A DNA stretch of 64,000 nucleotides from 13-2-20CM-66-19 sp963824395 (GCA_963824395.1 CAWGPF010000001.1:2046001-2110000); one strand, 5' to 3'. Counted from the stretch's first letter, positions 25,829 through 34,787 are shown. Made by a program: numbers and translations. Notes: generated by a model from the letters alone, not told the origin.

Positions 25829-26770
25829 ATGAAGGTAACATATTCCTGCATCCTGCTTTTAGCCGCGGCCATCTGCGGCGGGGCGACAGCCCGGGCCGGC
25901 GATCGCGAGCAGGGCCTTGTGCTCGGCGACAGTGTCGCATTTGCCTACATCGCCTCGGCCGGTCACGCGTACATCAATCCGGAGAATTTTCTCGGCTTCC
26001 ACAACGAGCTTGGCAGGTGGCGTGGCGTTGATGTCGCCGATGCGGCCTGTCCGGGTGAGACCACCGGCAGCTTCCTGTCCTCCACCGCTCCGGACAACGG
26101 CTGCCGCGCCTACCGCGCGGCGTTTCCGCTGCACGTCCAGTACAGCGGCACGCAGCTCGAGTTCGCCAGGCAATTTCTGAAGAAGAATCGCGACGTGCGA
26201 TTCGTCACGATCACGCTGGGCGCCAATGACGGTTTCCTGCTGGAAGACAGCTGCGCCACGGCGCCCAATCCTACCGCTTGCATCGAAGCGGGTGTGCCGG
26301 CCCTGCTGGCGCAGGTGGAGACCAACCTCGCGACGATCATCGCCGACCTGCGTGGCACGGGTTACGGTGGCACCATCATCGTCACCAATTACTACTCCAC
26401 CGACTACTCCGATGCGGCCGGCACTGCGCTTACGGCGCTGCTGAACGGGGCCATCACCGCCTCCGCGCACGCCTACGGGCTCCGGGTGGCGGATCTGTTC
26501 ACGGCGTTCGAGAACGTGGCTGCAAACGCAGCCTTCGCTGGCAAGACCTGCAATACGGGGCTGCTGAATGCGCTCGCATGCCAATCAGTCGCTGTGCGAT
26601 GTGCATCCGAGTCAGTCGGGCCAGAAGCTCATTGCCGAGACCATCGCGCACGTCCTGCCCTGGTACTAGACCTGAAAATGGCCGGCGGGCCGGGCGGCCC
26701 GCAGCCCGCCGGCCGGGATTTCCCGACTCCGCCGCACCGCTGGCGCGGACTGACAGCGGGCTTACGGTAG
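25829..26770 (+). CDS. Exported SGNH-family hydrolase, 3' end frameshifted
   Basis: The start at 25829 gives a signal peptide (MKVTYSCILLLAAAICGGA, cleavage near ARA-GD at 23) and a lipase/esterase SGNH domain: block I as LVLGDSVAFAY with the nucleophile Ser, block III as TLGANDGF, and a CNTGLLNA segment. In the open frame the expected block V (Asp-x-x-His) is missing: after about codon 250 the frame reads unrelated residues to a stop at 26770. One frame over, the sequence reads NQSLCDVHPSQSGQKLIAET followed by a stop at 26667-26669, which is exactly the expected end. A one-base insertion near 26577-26582 therefore breaks the gene or is a sequence error. Without the shift the enzyme would end at 26669. 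Confidence 0.85.
   Translation: MKVTYSCILLLAAAICGGATARAGDREQGLVLGDSVAFAYIASAGHAYINPENFLGFHNELGRWRGVDVADAACPGETTGSFLSSTAPDNGCRAYRAAFPLHVQYSGTQLEFARQFLKKNRDVRFVTITLGANDGFLLEDSCATAPNPTACIEAGVPALLAQVETNLATIIADLRGTGYGGTIIVTNYYSTDYSDAAGTALTALLNGAITASAHAYGLRVADLFTAFENVAANAAFAGKTCNTGLLNALACQSVAVRCASESVGPEAHCRDHRARPALVLDLKMAGGPGGPQPAGRDFPTPPHRWRGLTAGLR
26577..26669 (+). other. Displaced C-terminal part of the SGNH hydrolase (out of frame)
   Basis: Codons from 26583 to the TAG at 26667-26669 encode the catalytic DVHPS block and a normal helical end in frame 3 relative to the rest of the gene in frame 2. The junction is at CTCGCATGCCAATCAG. Removing one base there joins the two parts into a full-length SGNH enzyme. 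Confidence 0.85.
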
Positions 26771-26803
26771 ACTCGGGACTGGTTAAATCAGGAGCGGGTA
26801 AGC

Positions 26804-27022
26804 ATGAATAGGCTCATCGTTGTAGGGATCTTGTGTGGCCTGGCAGTGGCGCTTTCCGGCTGCGCGAAGAAGGGGCCGGTGGAGCAGGCGGGTGCCAAGG
26901 TCGATGAGACCGTGCGCACCATCAAGAACGGTGGCGAGAAGACTACCGCAGACAAGATGAATGATGCGGCCCAAGACGCCAGCAAGGACGTCCAGAAGGC
27001 GGCCGACGACCTGAAGAAGTGA
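26804..27022 (+). CDS. Small lipoprotein
   Basis: A 72-residue protein with a lipoprotein signal: hydrophobic LIVVGILCGLAVALSGC ending in a lipobox with Cys at about residue 20. The mature part is Lys/Asp/Ala-rich and amphipathic (repeating KMNDAAQDASKDVQKAADDL), so an alpha-helical rod is expected, as in many entericidin-like or Lpp-like small lipoproteins. Residues after the lipid anchor are KKG, with no Asp at +2, so outer-membrane sorting is likely. It sits between the SGNH hydrolase and the converging alcohol dehydrogenase. Confidence 0.8.
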   Translation: MNRLIVVGILCGLAVALSGCAKKGPVEQAGAKVDETVRTIKNGGEKTTADKMNDAAQDASKDVQKAADDLKK

Positions 27023-27029
27023 AACCGCG

Positions 27030-27060
27030 GGGGCCGGGCGCGGTCTGCGCCGGGCCCCGC
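27030..27060. terminator. GC-rich hairpin between converging genes
   Basis: GCGGGGGCCGGGCGC pairs imperfectly with GCGCCGGGCCCCGC across a short loop, in the 50-base gap between the lipoprotein gene and the alcohol dehydrogenase gene. It may stop transcription from both sides. Confidence 0.45.
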
Positions 27061-27072
27061 AGCTCACCCCAG

Positions 27073-29208
27073 CTAGAGCCAGCCCCAGGCCTTGAGCTTC
27101 ATCTTCAGCATCAGCACCAGGTAGTGCCAGGCAGTGCCGAGCTGCTCCAGGAACGTCGGCTTGTACCGGGCGCGCTCGCGGATGTAGTGACGCAACGCCG
27201 TCAGGTCAGTGGCGCTCAATTCCGGGAAGGGCGGCATACCCCGGCTCTGTAGTCCCCCCTGCAGCACCGTGTTAAACGCTTGCGCGTCCAGGGGTATCTG
27301 CGAGGCGCGCAGGTCAGGGGCGAAACCGCCGGCGACGACACCGGCGCCATGACAGATCAGGCAGCGCTGGTACAGGGTGCGTCCCTTGAGCGCCAGTGCG
27401 GCGTCCACCTTGAACGCGGGATCGTCAACGGGTACCGGCTGTGACGGTGGCGGGGAGGGCGGCAAGGCCGCGTTACCGCCGATCACGTAGGTGAGCAGGC
27501 GTCGCGGATGGTCGCGGCCCACCCAGCCGTGCTGGGCGCTGAGGGAGCCCAGCAGCATCTGACCGCCCGCCCAGCCGGCGAGGATCGACACGTACTGGCG
27601 GCCGCCGACGCTGAAGGTGATCGGTGGCGCCTGAGTGCCCACGCCCATATCGGTGCTCCACAGGATCGCGCCGGTCTTGTCATCGCGCGCCACGAACTTC
27701 CCGTCGGCCTGTCCCTGGAACACGAGGCCTCCGTGGGTGCTCATGACGCCGCCGTTGGTGGCCCCGGGCAAGGCGACCTCCCAGGCCTTTTTCTGCGTGG
27801 CGGCGTCCCAGGCGAGCAGCGAGCTGCTGCCGGCGCTTTTTGGGATATCGTCGTGGAATGCGTTGATCCCCATCGGACCGTCGCGTTCCATGTCATAGGT
27901 CTTCGGATCGAGTCCCTTGTCGTTGTAATAGCCGGCCATCTCGTGCGCTGGGATGTAGGTCAGTCCGGTGTCCGGGCTGAATGACATGGGCTGCCAGTTG
28001 TGCAGGCCCCCGGAACCGGGCCACATCAGGGCCTCGCCGTCCTCGTAGCGCACGCCGCGGTTCTCGATGGGCCGGCCCGTGGCCATGTCGATGCCCTTGG
28101 CCCAGGTGACCTTGCCGAGCTTTTCCGCCGAAATGAGCTTGCCGGTCTGCCGGTCGATCACATAGAAGAAGCCGTTCTTCGGCGCGTGCAGTAGCACCTT
28201 GCGTGGCTGGCCATCAATGGGAATGGTGGCGAGCACCAGGTCCATGGTGGAGGTGAAATCCCAGCTCTCGCCCGGGGAGGTCTGGTAGTGCCACAGGTAT
28301 TCGCCGGTGTCGGCATCAAGTGCCACGACTGAGCACAGAAAAAGATTGTCGCCGCCGCCCGGGCTGCGGATCTTGCGGTTCCACGGGCCGCCGTTACCGG
28401 TGCCGATGTAGATGCGGTTGAATTCCGGGTCGTACGTCATGCTGTTCCAGGCAGTCCCGCCGCCGCCGTACTTCCACCACTCCCCGGTCCAGGTCTTGGC
28501 GGCCATTTCCATGGCCTTGTTCTCGAAGCCCTGGGACGGATCCCCGGGCACGATGTACCAGCGCCACAGCAACGCACCGCTCTGCGCGTCGTAGGTCGTG
28601 ACGTAGCCGCGCACGTGGCCGAAGTCGGCGCCGCCGTGCCCGATGATGACCTTGCCGTTGAATACCCGCGGCGCGCCGGTGATGTAGCGGTTGTCCCCCG
28701 GCTCGGTGGTGAGGGTCTCCCACACGAGCTTGCCGCTCTTGGCATCCAGTGCGAACAGCCGCCCGTCCTGCACGCCGGCGATCACCTTGCCGTCCCAGAA
28801 CGCCAGGCCGCGCACGCCCCAAGCCATGCGCATCTTCGTGGCATCGACCTTCGGATCGTAGCTCCACAGCACCTTGCCGCTGACCGCGTCCACGGCGTAA
28901 ATCACGCTGAAGCCGACCGCGATGTAGATCACCCCGTCGACTTCCACCGGTGCGCTGGACACGTTCCAGACATCCGGCAGCTCCAGCGACCAGGCCAGCC
29001 CCAGCTTCTGCACGGTCTGGCGGTTGATCTGATCGAGCGGGCTGAAGCGCTGTTCGCTGAAAGTGCGCCCGTACTCAGGCCAGTCCGTCCCGCCTTTCTC
29101 GTCTGCGAGCACTGTGTTGTCGATGCCGGCGCGGACCTGGCTGTGGGCCAGGCAAACGATCACGAGTGCGGCAAGGGAGGCCTGACGCAGGGCTCCGGCA
29201 CGTGGCAT
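27073..29208 (-). CDS. PQQ-dependent quinohemoprotein alcohol dehydrogenase
   Basis: The 711-residue periplasmic enzyme oxidises an alcohol with PQQ and passes electrons through its own c-type heme. A signal peptide (to about residue 28, QVRAG) leads to an eight-bladed beta-propeller with repeated W-motifs (AKSGKLVWET, DADTGEYLWHYQTSP) and the catalytic Asp region RSPGGGDNL. The cytochrome domain has CLICH at about residues 614-618 and an axial-Met candidate near MPPFPEL. The C-terminus is a hydrophobic/basic tail (VLMLKMKLKAWGWL). Where typical enzymes have a vicinal Cys-Cys, this one has RM in a segment KMRMAWGVRGLA. The start has AAGGA 7 bases upstream. Confidence 0.93.
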   Translation of the reverse strand: MPRAGALRQASLAALVIVCLAHSQVRAGIDNTVLADEKGGTDWPEYGRTFSEQRFSPLDQINRQTVQKLGLAWSLELPDVWNVSSAPVEVDGVIYIAVGFSVIYAVDAVSGKVLWSYDPKVDATKMRMAWGVRGLAFWDGKVIAGVQDGRLFALDAKSGKLVWETLTTEPGDNRYITGAPRVFNGKVIIGHGGADFGHVRGYVTTYDAQSGALLWRWYIVPGDPSQGFENKAMEMAAKTWTGEWWKYGGGGTAWNSMTYDPEFNRIYIGTGNGGPWNRKIRSPGGGDNLFLCSVVALDADTGEYLWHYQTSPGESWDFTSTMDLVLATIPIDGQPRKVLLHAPKNGFFYVIDRQTGKLISAEKLGKVTWAKGIDMATGRPIENRGVRYEDGEALMWPGSGGLHNWQPMSFSPDTGLTYIPAHEMAGYYNDKGLDPKTYDMERDGPMGINAFHDDIPKSAGSSSLLAWDAATQKKAWEVALPGATNGGVMSTHGGLVFQGQADGKFVARDDKTGAILWSTDMGVGTQAPPITFSVGGRQYVSILAGWAGGQMLLGSLSAQHGWVGRDHPRRLLTYVIGGNAALPPSPPPSQPVPVDDPAFKVDAALALKGRTLYQRCLICHGAGVVAGGFAPDLRASQIPLDAQAFNTVLQGGLQSRGMPPFPELSATDLTALRHYIRERARYKPTFLEQLGTAWHYLVLMLKMKLKAWGWL

Positions 29209-29339
29209 TTCGAATCCTTTGGTGTTTCTGGGCTGCCCCAGGCAGCGTATGCCCCGCGGGCAGGCGCCTGGAAACGTGACTTTACCCTGCGCGGTGCATC
29301 GTGCGCGAACGGCTGAGCTCTAGTCGGTACGGACGAGGG

Positions 29340-29356
29340 CAGATATGCCATATCTG
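29340..29356. promoter_or_regulatory. Palindromic site upstream of the alcohol dehydrogenase gene
   Basis: A perfect inverted repeat CAGATAT-GCC-ATATCTG lies about 130 bases upstream of the alcohol dehydrogenase start (transcribed on the minus strand). It also lies just after the stop of the upstream gene. Its AT-rich arms are unlike the surrounding sequence. It could be a regulator-binding site; no regulator is adjacent. Confidence 0.45.
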
Positions 29357-29390
29357 ACATCGGCCGCCAGGTCATCGCGGTCAGAAGCCC

Positions 29391-30431
29391 TCAGCGGGCG
29401 GCACCGTGGATGAGCGGGTTGCCGGCCTCGCGCCAGGCTTTCATTCCGCCATCAAGAGCCACTGCACCCTGAAACCCCATGGTCCGCAGGGTCGCTGTTG
29501 CGAGGGTGGAGATGCGCCCGAACTCACAGCAGACCAGAATGCGTGCCGTCGGGTCCTGCAGCTCATCGTTGACCCGCAGCTCCAGCTGCCCACGCGGCAG
29601 GTGCAAGGCGCTAGGGATGTGGCCGGCCTCGTAGGCGTCGCGCTCGCGGACGTCCAGGACGATCAACTGGCCGCGCCCGGCCGCGAGGCGCGCTTTCAGC
29701 TCATCGAGCGACATGAACGGAACTCCTGCGGCGGCATCGGAAAGCATCTGCGCGACTGTCTTGCCGCCGCTCATATTGGTACGCAGCGCTTCGGTCACGT
29801 GCGTGGGCATGGTCAGATTGAGGGTCTGCATCATATTGATGAAGGCACTACGCTCAGTTTTCTGCAGGCGCGGATTGTCGAGGAGTTCCTGGCCGATGGT
29901 GGAATGGGTGCGCCCCTTGTACTCGTGCGCCGGAAACACCTTCAGACCGGGATCGAGTCGTAGCACGCTCTCAAAGAGACTCTCGTACAGGGCCGCCGCA
30001 TCCCCGGTCGGAAGATCGGTGCGCCCGGTCGCCCCGATCAACAGCGTGTCGCCTGTGAATATCCGGTCCTCCACCTGTAGGCACATCGAATCGCGCGTGT
30101 GGCCCGGCGTATGCAGCGCCTGCAGGCGCAGGCGCCCGACTACGAGCAGCTCCCCGCCTTCGAGATGAAGGTCGACGAAGGGCGCCGGACTGGCGCGATG
30201 CATCACGACCGGTACGTTGAGCTGGCGTGCCAGCTGGCGGGTCGCGGAAAAGTGATCCGCATGCGTGTGCGTATCGATGAGGTAATGGAACCGTAGTCCG
30301 TCCCGTGCAGCCAGGGCGAGGTAGCGGTCGATTTGGCTCAGTTCCGGATCGACCAGTGCCGCCGCACAGGTGTGCTCGCAGCCGATCAGGTAGGAACGGC
30401 AGCCGCCGCTTGCAACCGTCTCGAAGATCAT
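29391..30431 (-). CDS. Persulfide dioxygenase-like MBL protein fused to rhodanese
   Basis: A 346-residue two-domain protein. Residues 1-230 are a metallo-beta-lactamase fold of the ETHE1/glyoxalase II type, with DTHTHADHFSAT metal ligands, HTPGHTRDSM and FTGDTLLIG. From about residue 255 is a single rhodanese domain (IVLDVRERDAYEAGHIPSALHLP) whose active-site loop is CCEFGRIS. ETHE1 enzymes oxidise glutathione persulfide and rhodanese moves sulfane sulfur, so the fusion fits sulfide detoxification. I start at the ATG at 30431, with GGGAG 8 bases upstream, rather than a start 39 bases before it. Confidence 0.92.
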   Translation of the reverse strand: MIFETVASGGCRSYLIGCEHTCAAALVDPELSQIDRYLALAARDGLRFHYLIDTHTHADHFSATRQLARQLNVPVVMHRASPAPFVDLHLEGGELLVVGRLRLQALHTPGHTRDSMCLQVEDRIFTGDTLLIGATGRTDLPTGDAAALYESLFESVLRLDPGLKVFPAHEYKGRTHSTIGQELLDNPRLQKTERSAFINMMQTLNLTMPTHVTEALRTNMSGGKTVAQMLSDAAAGVPFMSLDELKARLAAGRGQLIVLDVRERDAYEAGHIPSALHLPRGQLELRVNDELQDPTARILVCCEFGRISTLATATLRTMGFQGAVALDGGMKAWREAGNPLIHGAAR

Positions 30432-30591
30432 CGGATGGGCTCCCGCAGAATCGTGGCCCCGGCTTGTCACGGCGGTGGGCGGAGCCGTGCTTATTGGGTG
30501 GGACCGTTGTCGTTTTGTCGCTGGTGCGTACCTCGATGGAATATGAGGTTTCTGCCCACTCCTGTCTAGGGGTTCACCGGTCTGCGTTGCC

Positions 30592-32349
30592 TCAGGGATT
30601 GGGCGCGGCGCGCGGACTCGGCACCTGCCGCGCCACGACCCGCAGGATTCCCATCATGCCGCCGTCCTCATGCTCGAGCACATGGCAATGGTAGACGAAC
30701 GTCCCCACCGTGTTCGGATCGCGAAAGTCCATGCGCACGCGGACGCTCGGGAACTTTCCCATCTGCGGATCGTAGAAGGGCACGTTGACCGTGTCGCGCA
30801 GGAAGGGCTCCCTGACCGGCAACCCGAACCAGTCAAGCAGCAGGAAATGGATCTGGTGGATGTGGAATGCGTGCAGTTCCGTGGTGCGGTTCTCGATGAT
30901 CCAGTCTTCGATGTCACCCTGCCTGGCAACGATGTCCGGCTCGGCCGCGGAGGGGTCGAAGGGCCTTGGGTCCTTGCCCTGCTCGGTAATGAAATAGGTA
31001 ATCGGGCTGCGTGGGTCCGCGGGATCCGCGTGCACCTCCGAGAAATACAGTTTGCGCACCCGCACCGGCTGCAGGTCTCCAAGCCACTTGCCGGGGCGCC
31101 GCGGCGCAGGTCGCGGGTGTAGATCGAGGATGGAGGTCGGCTGCGGCGCGTCGGCTGCGGCAAGCAGCGTCGCGAGAGTACGGTTGGGATCATTGTCGCC
31201 ACTCGCGCCGGTATCGACCGAGCGGGTAATCAAAGAGGCCGCTACGCCGGCGGGCGGCCCGGTCACGATGAACTCCACCCGTCCGCCGGGGGGAATGCCG
31301 ATGTGGTCGACCCACTCGACGTGCGGCGCGCCTGCGCCGCTCACGTTGATCGGTACGCCGTCAATGGCCACGATGCCCAGGCGCTGCGCCGTCTCACCGA
31401 ACAGCACCGCCAGGTGCAGATAGGTGATCGCTGCGGCGTTGAGTACGCGCCACAGCTGCCGCTCACCGGGCCGCATCGTCATGCGCGCCGGCGGGTAATC
31501 CGGATACGGTACCGGCACGAAATTGACCGACAGGTCCTTTGCCGGCTTGCCGTACCCGGTGTGCGTGTTGATCGAGTCGCCATCAGGATCCAGCAGGATC
31601 TGCGCAGTAACCGGCTCGCTTGGCGAGGGCGGCGCGTCGGGATTGCTGAGGTTCTGATCCCGCACCACGAGCACCCTCTCGGGCAGGCCGGCCACCTCCG
31701 GTATCGCGCGCTCCAGACCTTCTACCAGCAGCGCTCCTGATGCTCCGCCGAGCACGGATCTGCTACTGAACCCGTGGATGTGGGGGTGATACCAGTAGAG
31801 CCCGGGGGGCTGCCCCCGGGGAATGCGAAGGTGGTATTCGAACGTGGCACCGGCCGGGATCGAGGTTCTCAGGACTTCGTCCTGGTGGCACACCGGTGGC
31901 ACCGCAAGCCCGTGGAAATGCAGATTGGTCGCGCTCGGGTTCATCGCTCCGCTGCTGCACATGCGACGCTGCGCGTCCGCTGTAGATCGCAGCGTCGGCG
32001 CGGGCGAGCCCGGCTCTTCCAGGCGGTTGGTCAGCCTCAGGACCAACAGGTCTCCGGGCCGCACCCGCAGCGTCGGCGACTGACTGCCGTCGGGGAGCAG
32101 GTAGCAGTACCGCACGGTCCCGTCTGCAGCGTGATCGTTGAAGATCGCAAGCTCGAGTCTGAGTACGCCATTGCGGCTGCGGACGTCACGCGGCTCCGTA
32201 ACCGCGCTGCCGGCGGCCGGTCGCGGGCACGTCATGCCCTCCGGGAAATGGGCCATGCCCGCCGTGGCACAGGTCCCGCCGAGGCTGAGAATCACGGCGC
32301 TCGCCGCGGCGGCCAGCCTTCGCCGCTGCTGTGTCGAAAGCATTTGCAT
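30592..32349 (-). CDS. Secreted multicopper oxidase
   Basis: A 585-residue exported copper oxidase of the CotA/bilirubin oxidase-like type. After a signal peptide (to about residue 31) there are three cupredoxin domains. Copper motifs are LHFHGL and WYHPHIHG in the first, and HAFHIHQIHF and HCHVLEHEDGGMM in the last, giving the trinuclear and type-1 sites with Met as axial ligand. The CRP segment and several extra cysteines may form disulfides. It lies divergent from the phosphoesterase gene. An additional GTG start lies 3 bases upstream. The substrate, phenolic or metal, is not evident. Confidence 0.93.
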   Translation of the reverse strand: MQMLSTQQRRRLAAAASAVILSLGGTCATAGMAHFPEGMTCPRPAAGSAVTEPRDVRSRNGVLRLELAIFNDHAADGTVRYCYLLPDGSQSPTLRVRPGDLLVLRLTNRLEEPGSPAPTLRSTADAQRRMCSSGAMNPSATNLHFHGLAVPPVCHQDEVLRTSIPAGATFEYHLRIPRGQPPGLYWYHPHIHGFSSRSVLGGASGALLVEGLERAIPEVAGLPERVLVVRDQNLSNPDAPPSPSEPVTAQILLDPDGDSINTHTGYGKPAKDLSVNFVPVPYPDYPPARMTMRPGERQLWRVLNAAAITYLHLAVLFGETAQRLGIVAIDGVPINVSGAGAPHVEWVDHIGIPPGGRVEFIVTGPPAGVAASLITRSVDTGASGDNDPNRTLATLLAAADAPQPTSILDLHPRPAPRRPGKWLGDLQPVRVRKLYFSEVHADPADPRSPITYFITEQGKDPRPFDPSAAEPDIVARQGDIEDWIIENRTTELHAFHIHQIHFLLLDWFGLPVREPFLRDTVNVPFYDPQMGKFPSVRVRMDFRDPNTVGTFVYHCHVLEHEDGGMMGILRVVARQVPSPRAAPNP

Positions 32350-32540
32350 CACGCTGGCGGAGCTCTTCGGGTACCCGCAGTGGAGGCCGCGATTTATGTT
32401 GCAGCTCGGTTACATGCGTATGACAGCTGCGGGCGGCTGGCTTGATCTGAAGGATGAGACCGTGATGTCACAAATCCGATAAGGACGCTTTGTATCGTCG
32501 CGAAGCTCCAAAGGAGCATTGCCACTCAAGGGAGAAAACC

Positions 32541-34250
32541 GTGACGCGACACACTATCGCGGCGCTCGCCTATGCGGCGCTGTCGGCTTCGTTAGCAACC
32601 CTGACCCACGCGGATGAGAACCGAGGACAGAACCAGACCCTGACGCCCATTCGGCACGTGGTCGTGCTGTTCCAGGAGAACGTATCCTTCGATCACTATT
32701 TCGGGACTTATCCGCATGCGCAGAACAATGCCGGCGAGACGCCGTTCTATGCGCAGCCGCTGACGCCGCGCAGCAACGGGCTCGGTCCGGAGCTGCTGCG
32801 TAACAATCCGAACAAGAATGCGGCCGGCACGGAGCAGGCGAATCCGACGCGGCTGTCCCCCGCGCAGGCCTACACCTGCAGCCAGAACCACAACTACGGG
32901 CCCGAGCAGCAGGCCATCGACAGCGGCCTCATGGACGTATTCCCACAGTTCACCGGTCGTACCACGAGCGAGGGCTGCGCCCCGGACGGCACCACGGTGC
33001 TCGGCTACTACGACGGCAACACCGTCACGGCGCTGTGGAACTACGCGCAGAATTTTGCGCTGAACGATAATTACTTTGACGCGACCTTCGGCCCCTCCAC
33101 CCCGGGTGCGATCAACCTGATCGCGGGCCAGACTTACGGCGGCATGCTGTACTTCGGCAGCGGTTCCTCCGGATCGGCCTACCCGACCACCTACGCTCCC
33201 GGGCAAACCGTGGTCACCGACATCGGCGATTTCGACCCGTACCTCGATGACTGCGGGGCCGACGCGGGCGGCACTGTCACAACGACCGCTACGCTGCGCA
33301 TGACCGGCAAGAACATCGGCGATCTGCTGAATGCGGCACACGTGACGTGGGGCTGGTTCCAGGGTGGCTTCCGGCCGACGGCGCCAGCGGTACTCAACAG
33401 CGACGGCAGTTCGGCGAAGCCTGCCGTCTGTGGCGCCACGCACACCGGCCATCCGGGCGTGCCGAACCCGGTCGCGCCACTCCTCACCGGTGCCGATATC
33501 CACACACCGGTATTCGACTACGTCGCGCACCACAATCCGTTCATGATGTACGCGAGCACGGCGAACCCGCATCATCTGCCGCCGTCCTCGCCGCGCGCCA
33601 TCGGCTTCACCGATCAGGCTAACCACAACTACGACGCGAGTGACTTCTTTACCGCGCTGCAGACGGGCAATCTGCCGTCGGTCTCGTTCGTCAAGGCGCC
33701 GGCCTACGAGAATGGCCACCCGGGCAACTCAGACCCGACCAGCGAGCAGAACTGGATCGTCAGCACGGTGAACCGGATCATGCTGTCGCCCTACTGGGCC
33801 GACACCGCCATCATCATCACCTACGATGACTCGGACGGCTGGTACGACCACGTGAACGGGCCGATCGTCAGCCCCTCGGACGTCTCGGTCGATGGGCTGG
33901 GTGGACCTGGCAACTGTGGCAAGCCGCTGCCGGGCGCGAATCCGGCCCGCTGCGGCCACGGTCCGCGGCTGCCGCTGCTGGTGGTCTCACCCTGGGCGCA
34001 GCCGAACCATGTCGATCACACACTCACCGACCAGGCCTCGGTCATCAACTTCATCGAGGCGAACTGGCGACTGGGCAACATCGACGGCGTCACCGCTGCA
34101 CCGAACGGTCAGGGTTCGTTCGATCGGTACGCCGGCACGCTGACGCACATGTTCAGCTTCGAGACGCCGCCGTACCGCGAAACGGTGTTGCTGAACTGCA
34201 ATGGCAGCTACCTCGAGCGCCATCAGCAGGCGCCTTCCAGCTGTCCGTAA
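32541..34250 (+). CDS. Exported phospholipase C / acid phosphatase-like phosphoesterase
   Basis: A 569-residue enzyme of the phosphoesterase (AcpA/PLC) family that hydrolyses phosphate esters outside the cytoplasm. The GTG start at 32541 has AGGGAG 6 bases upstream and gives a signal peptide ending ATLTHA near residue 26. Metal and substrate motifs include VVVLFQENVSFDHYFGTYP (residues 38-56, where many family members have ENRSFDHYFG), ASTANPHHLPPSS, TYDDSDGWYDHV and CGHGPRLPLLVVSPWA. About eight cysteines suggest disulfides in the periplasm. An upstream frame opens at 32490 but would precede the signal peptide. Confidence 0.92.
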   Translation: MTRHTIAALAYAALSASLATLTHADENRGQNQTLTPIRHVVVLFQENVSFDHYFGTYPHAQNNAGETPFYAQPLTPRSNGLGPELLRNNPNKNAAGTEQANPTRLSPAQAYTCSQNHNYGPEQQAIDSGLMDVFPQFTGRTTSEGCAPDGTTVLGYYDGNTVTALWNYAQNFALNDNYFDATFGPSTPGAINLIAGQTYGGMLYFGSGSSGSAYPTTYAPGQTVVTDIGDFDPYLDDCGADAGGTVTTTATLRMTGKNIGDLLNAAHVTWGWFQGGFRPTAPAVLNSDGSSAKPAVCGATHTGHPGVPNPVAPLLTGADIHTPVFDYVAHHNPFMMYASTANPHHLPPSSPRAIGFTDQANHNYDASDFFTALQTGNLPSVSFVKAPAYENGHPGNSDPTSEQNWIVSTVNRIMLSPYWADTAIIITYDDSDGWYDHVNGPIVSPSDVSVDGLGGPGNCGKPLPGANPARCGHGPRLPLLVVSPWAQPNHVDHTLTDQASVINFIEANWRLGNIDGVTAAPNGQGSFDRYAGTLTHMFSFETPPYRETVLLNCNGSYLERHQQAPSSCP

Positions 34251-34264
34251 ACCGCCGGTGTGTT

Positions 34265-34291
34265 GCCGGGCCGCGGACGTCGCGGCCCGGC
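34265..34291. terminator. Strong bidirectional hairpin
   Basis: A perfect 11-base stem (GCCGGGCCGCG with CGCGGCCCGGC) around a GACGT loop sits between the stop codons of two converging genes, the phosphoesterase and the fasciclin gene. There is no T run, but the placement and strength support a role in ending transcription from either side. Confidence 0.6.
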
Positions 34292-34310
34292 ATCCGGGCG
34301 AAGTGGCCGC

Positions 34311-34787
34311 TTACGCCAGCCGCCATTTCTTAGGAAGTAGGATTTCGTCGATGGCGTGCACTACGCCGTTGGTGGCGACAAGATCGGCGTGCACGATGCT
34401 GGCGCCGTTGATGGACGTGTGCGCTCCCGATCCGAGCATTGTGAGCGAGGTGCCCTGCAGGGTCTCCACCTCGCCGGCGTGCAAGTCCTTCACATCGAAG
34501 TAGCCCGGAATCACGTGGTAGCTGATGATCGCGGCGAGGCGCGTGGCATTGCGGAGCAACGCGCCCTGCGCCTGCGCGGAAAGCTTCGCGAAGGCGGCGT
34601 CCGTCGGGGCGAACATGGTGAAGGGCCCCCTGGCCCCCAGTGTTTTTACCAGGCCCGAGGCCCTGATGGCGTCTGCAAGCCTAGCGAAGTTCTCCATCGC
34701 TGCCAGGGTCTCAACCACGTTGCGCGTCACTGGCGCGTACGTTCGTTGCGTCAGTTCGGCGGCGGGCGCGCCATCGGGATTCTCCAT
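34311..34787 (-). CDS. Fasciclin-domain protein
   Basis: A 158-residue protein made of one FAS1 domain. The two family boxes are FTMFAPTDAAFAKLSAQAQ and, after the middle, ISYHVIPGYFDV and NGVVHAIDEILLPK at the end. No clear signal peptide is present in the chosen frame (MENPDGAPAAELTQRTY), so it may be cytoplasmic, or the true N-terminus may differ. FAS1 proteins are usually adhesion or cell-surface proteins. The gene is convergent with the phosphoesterase. Confidence 0.88.
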   Translation of the reverse strand: MENPDGAPAAELTQRTYAPVTRNVVETLAAMENFARLADAIRASGLVKTLGARGPFTMFAPTDAAFAKLSAQAQGALLRNATRLAAIISYHVIPGYFDVKDLHAGEVETLQGTSLTMLGSGAHTSINGASIVHADLVATNGVVHAIDEILLPKKWRLA

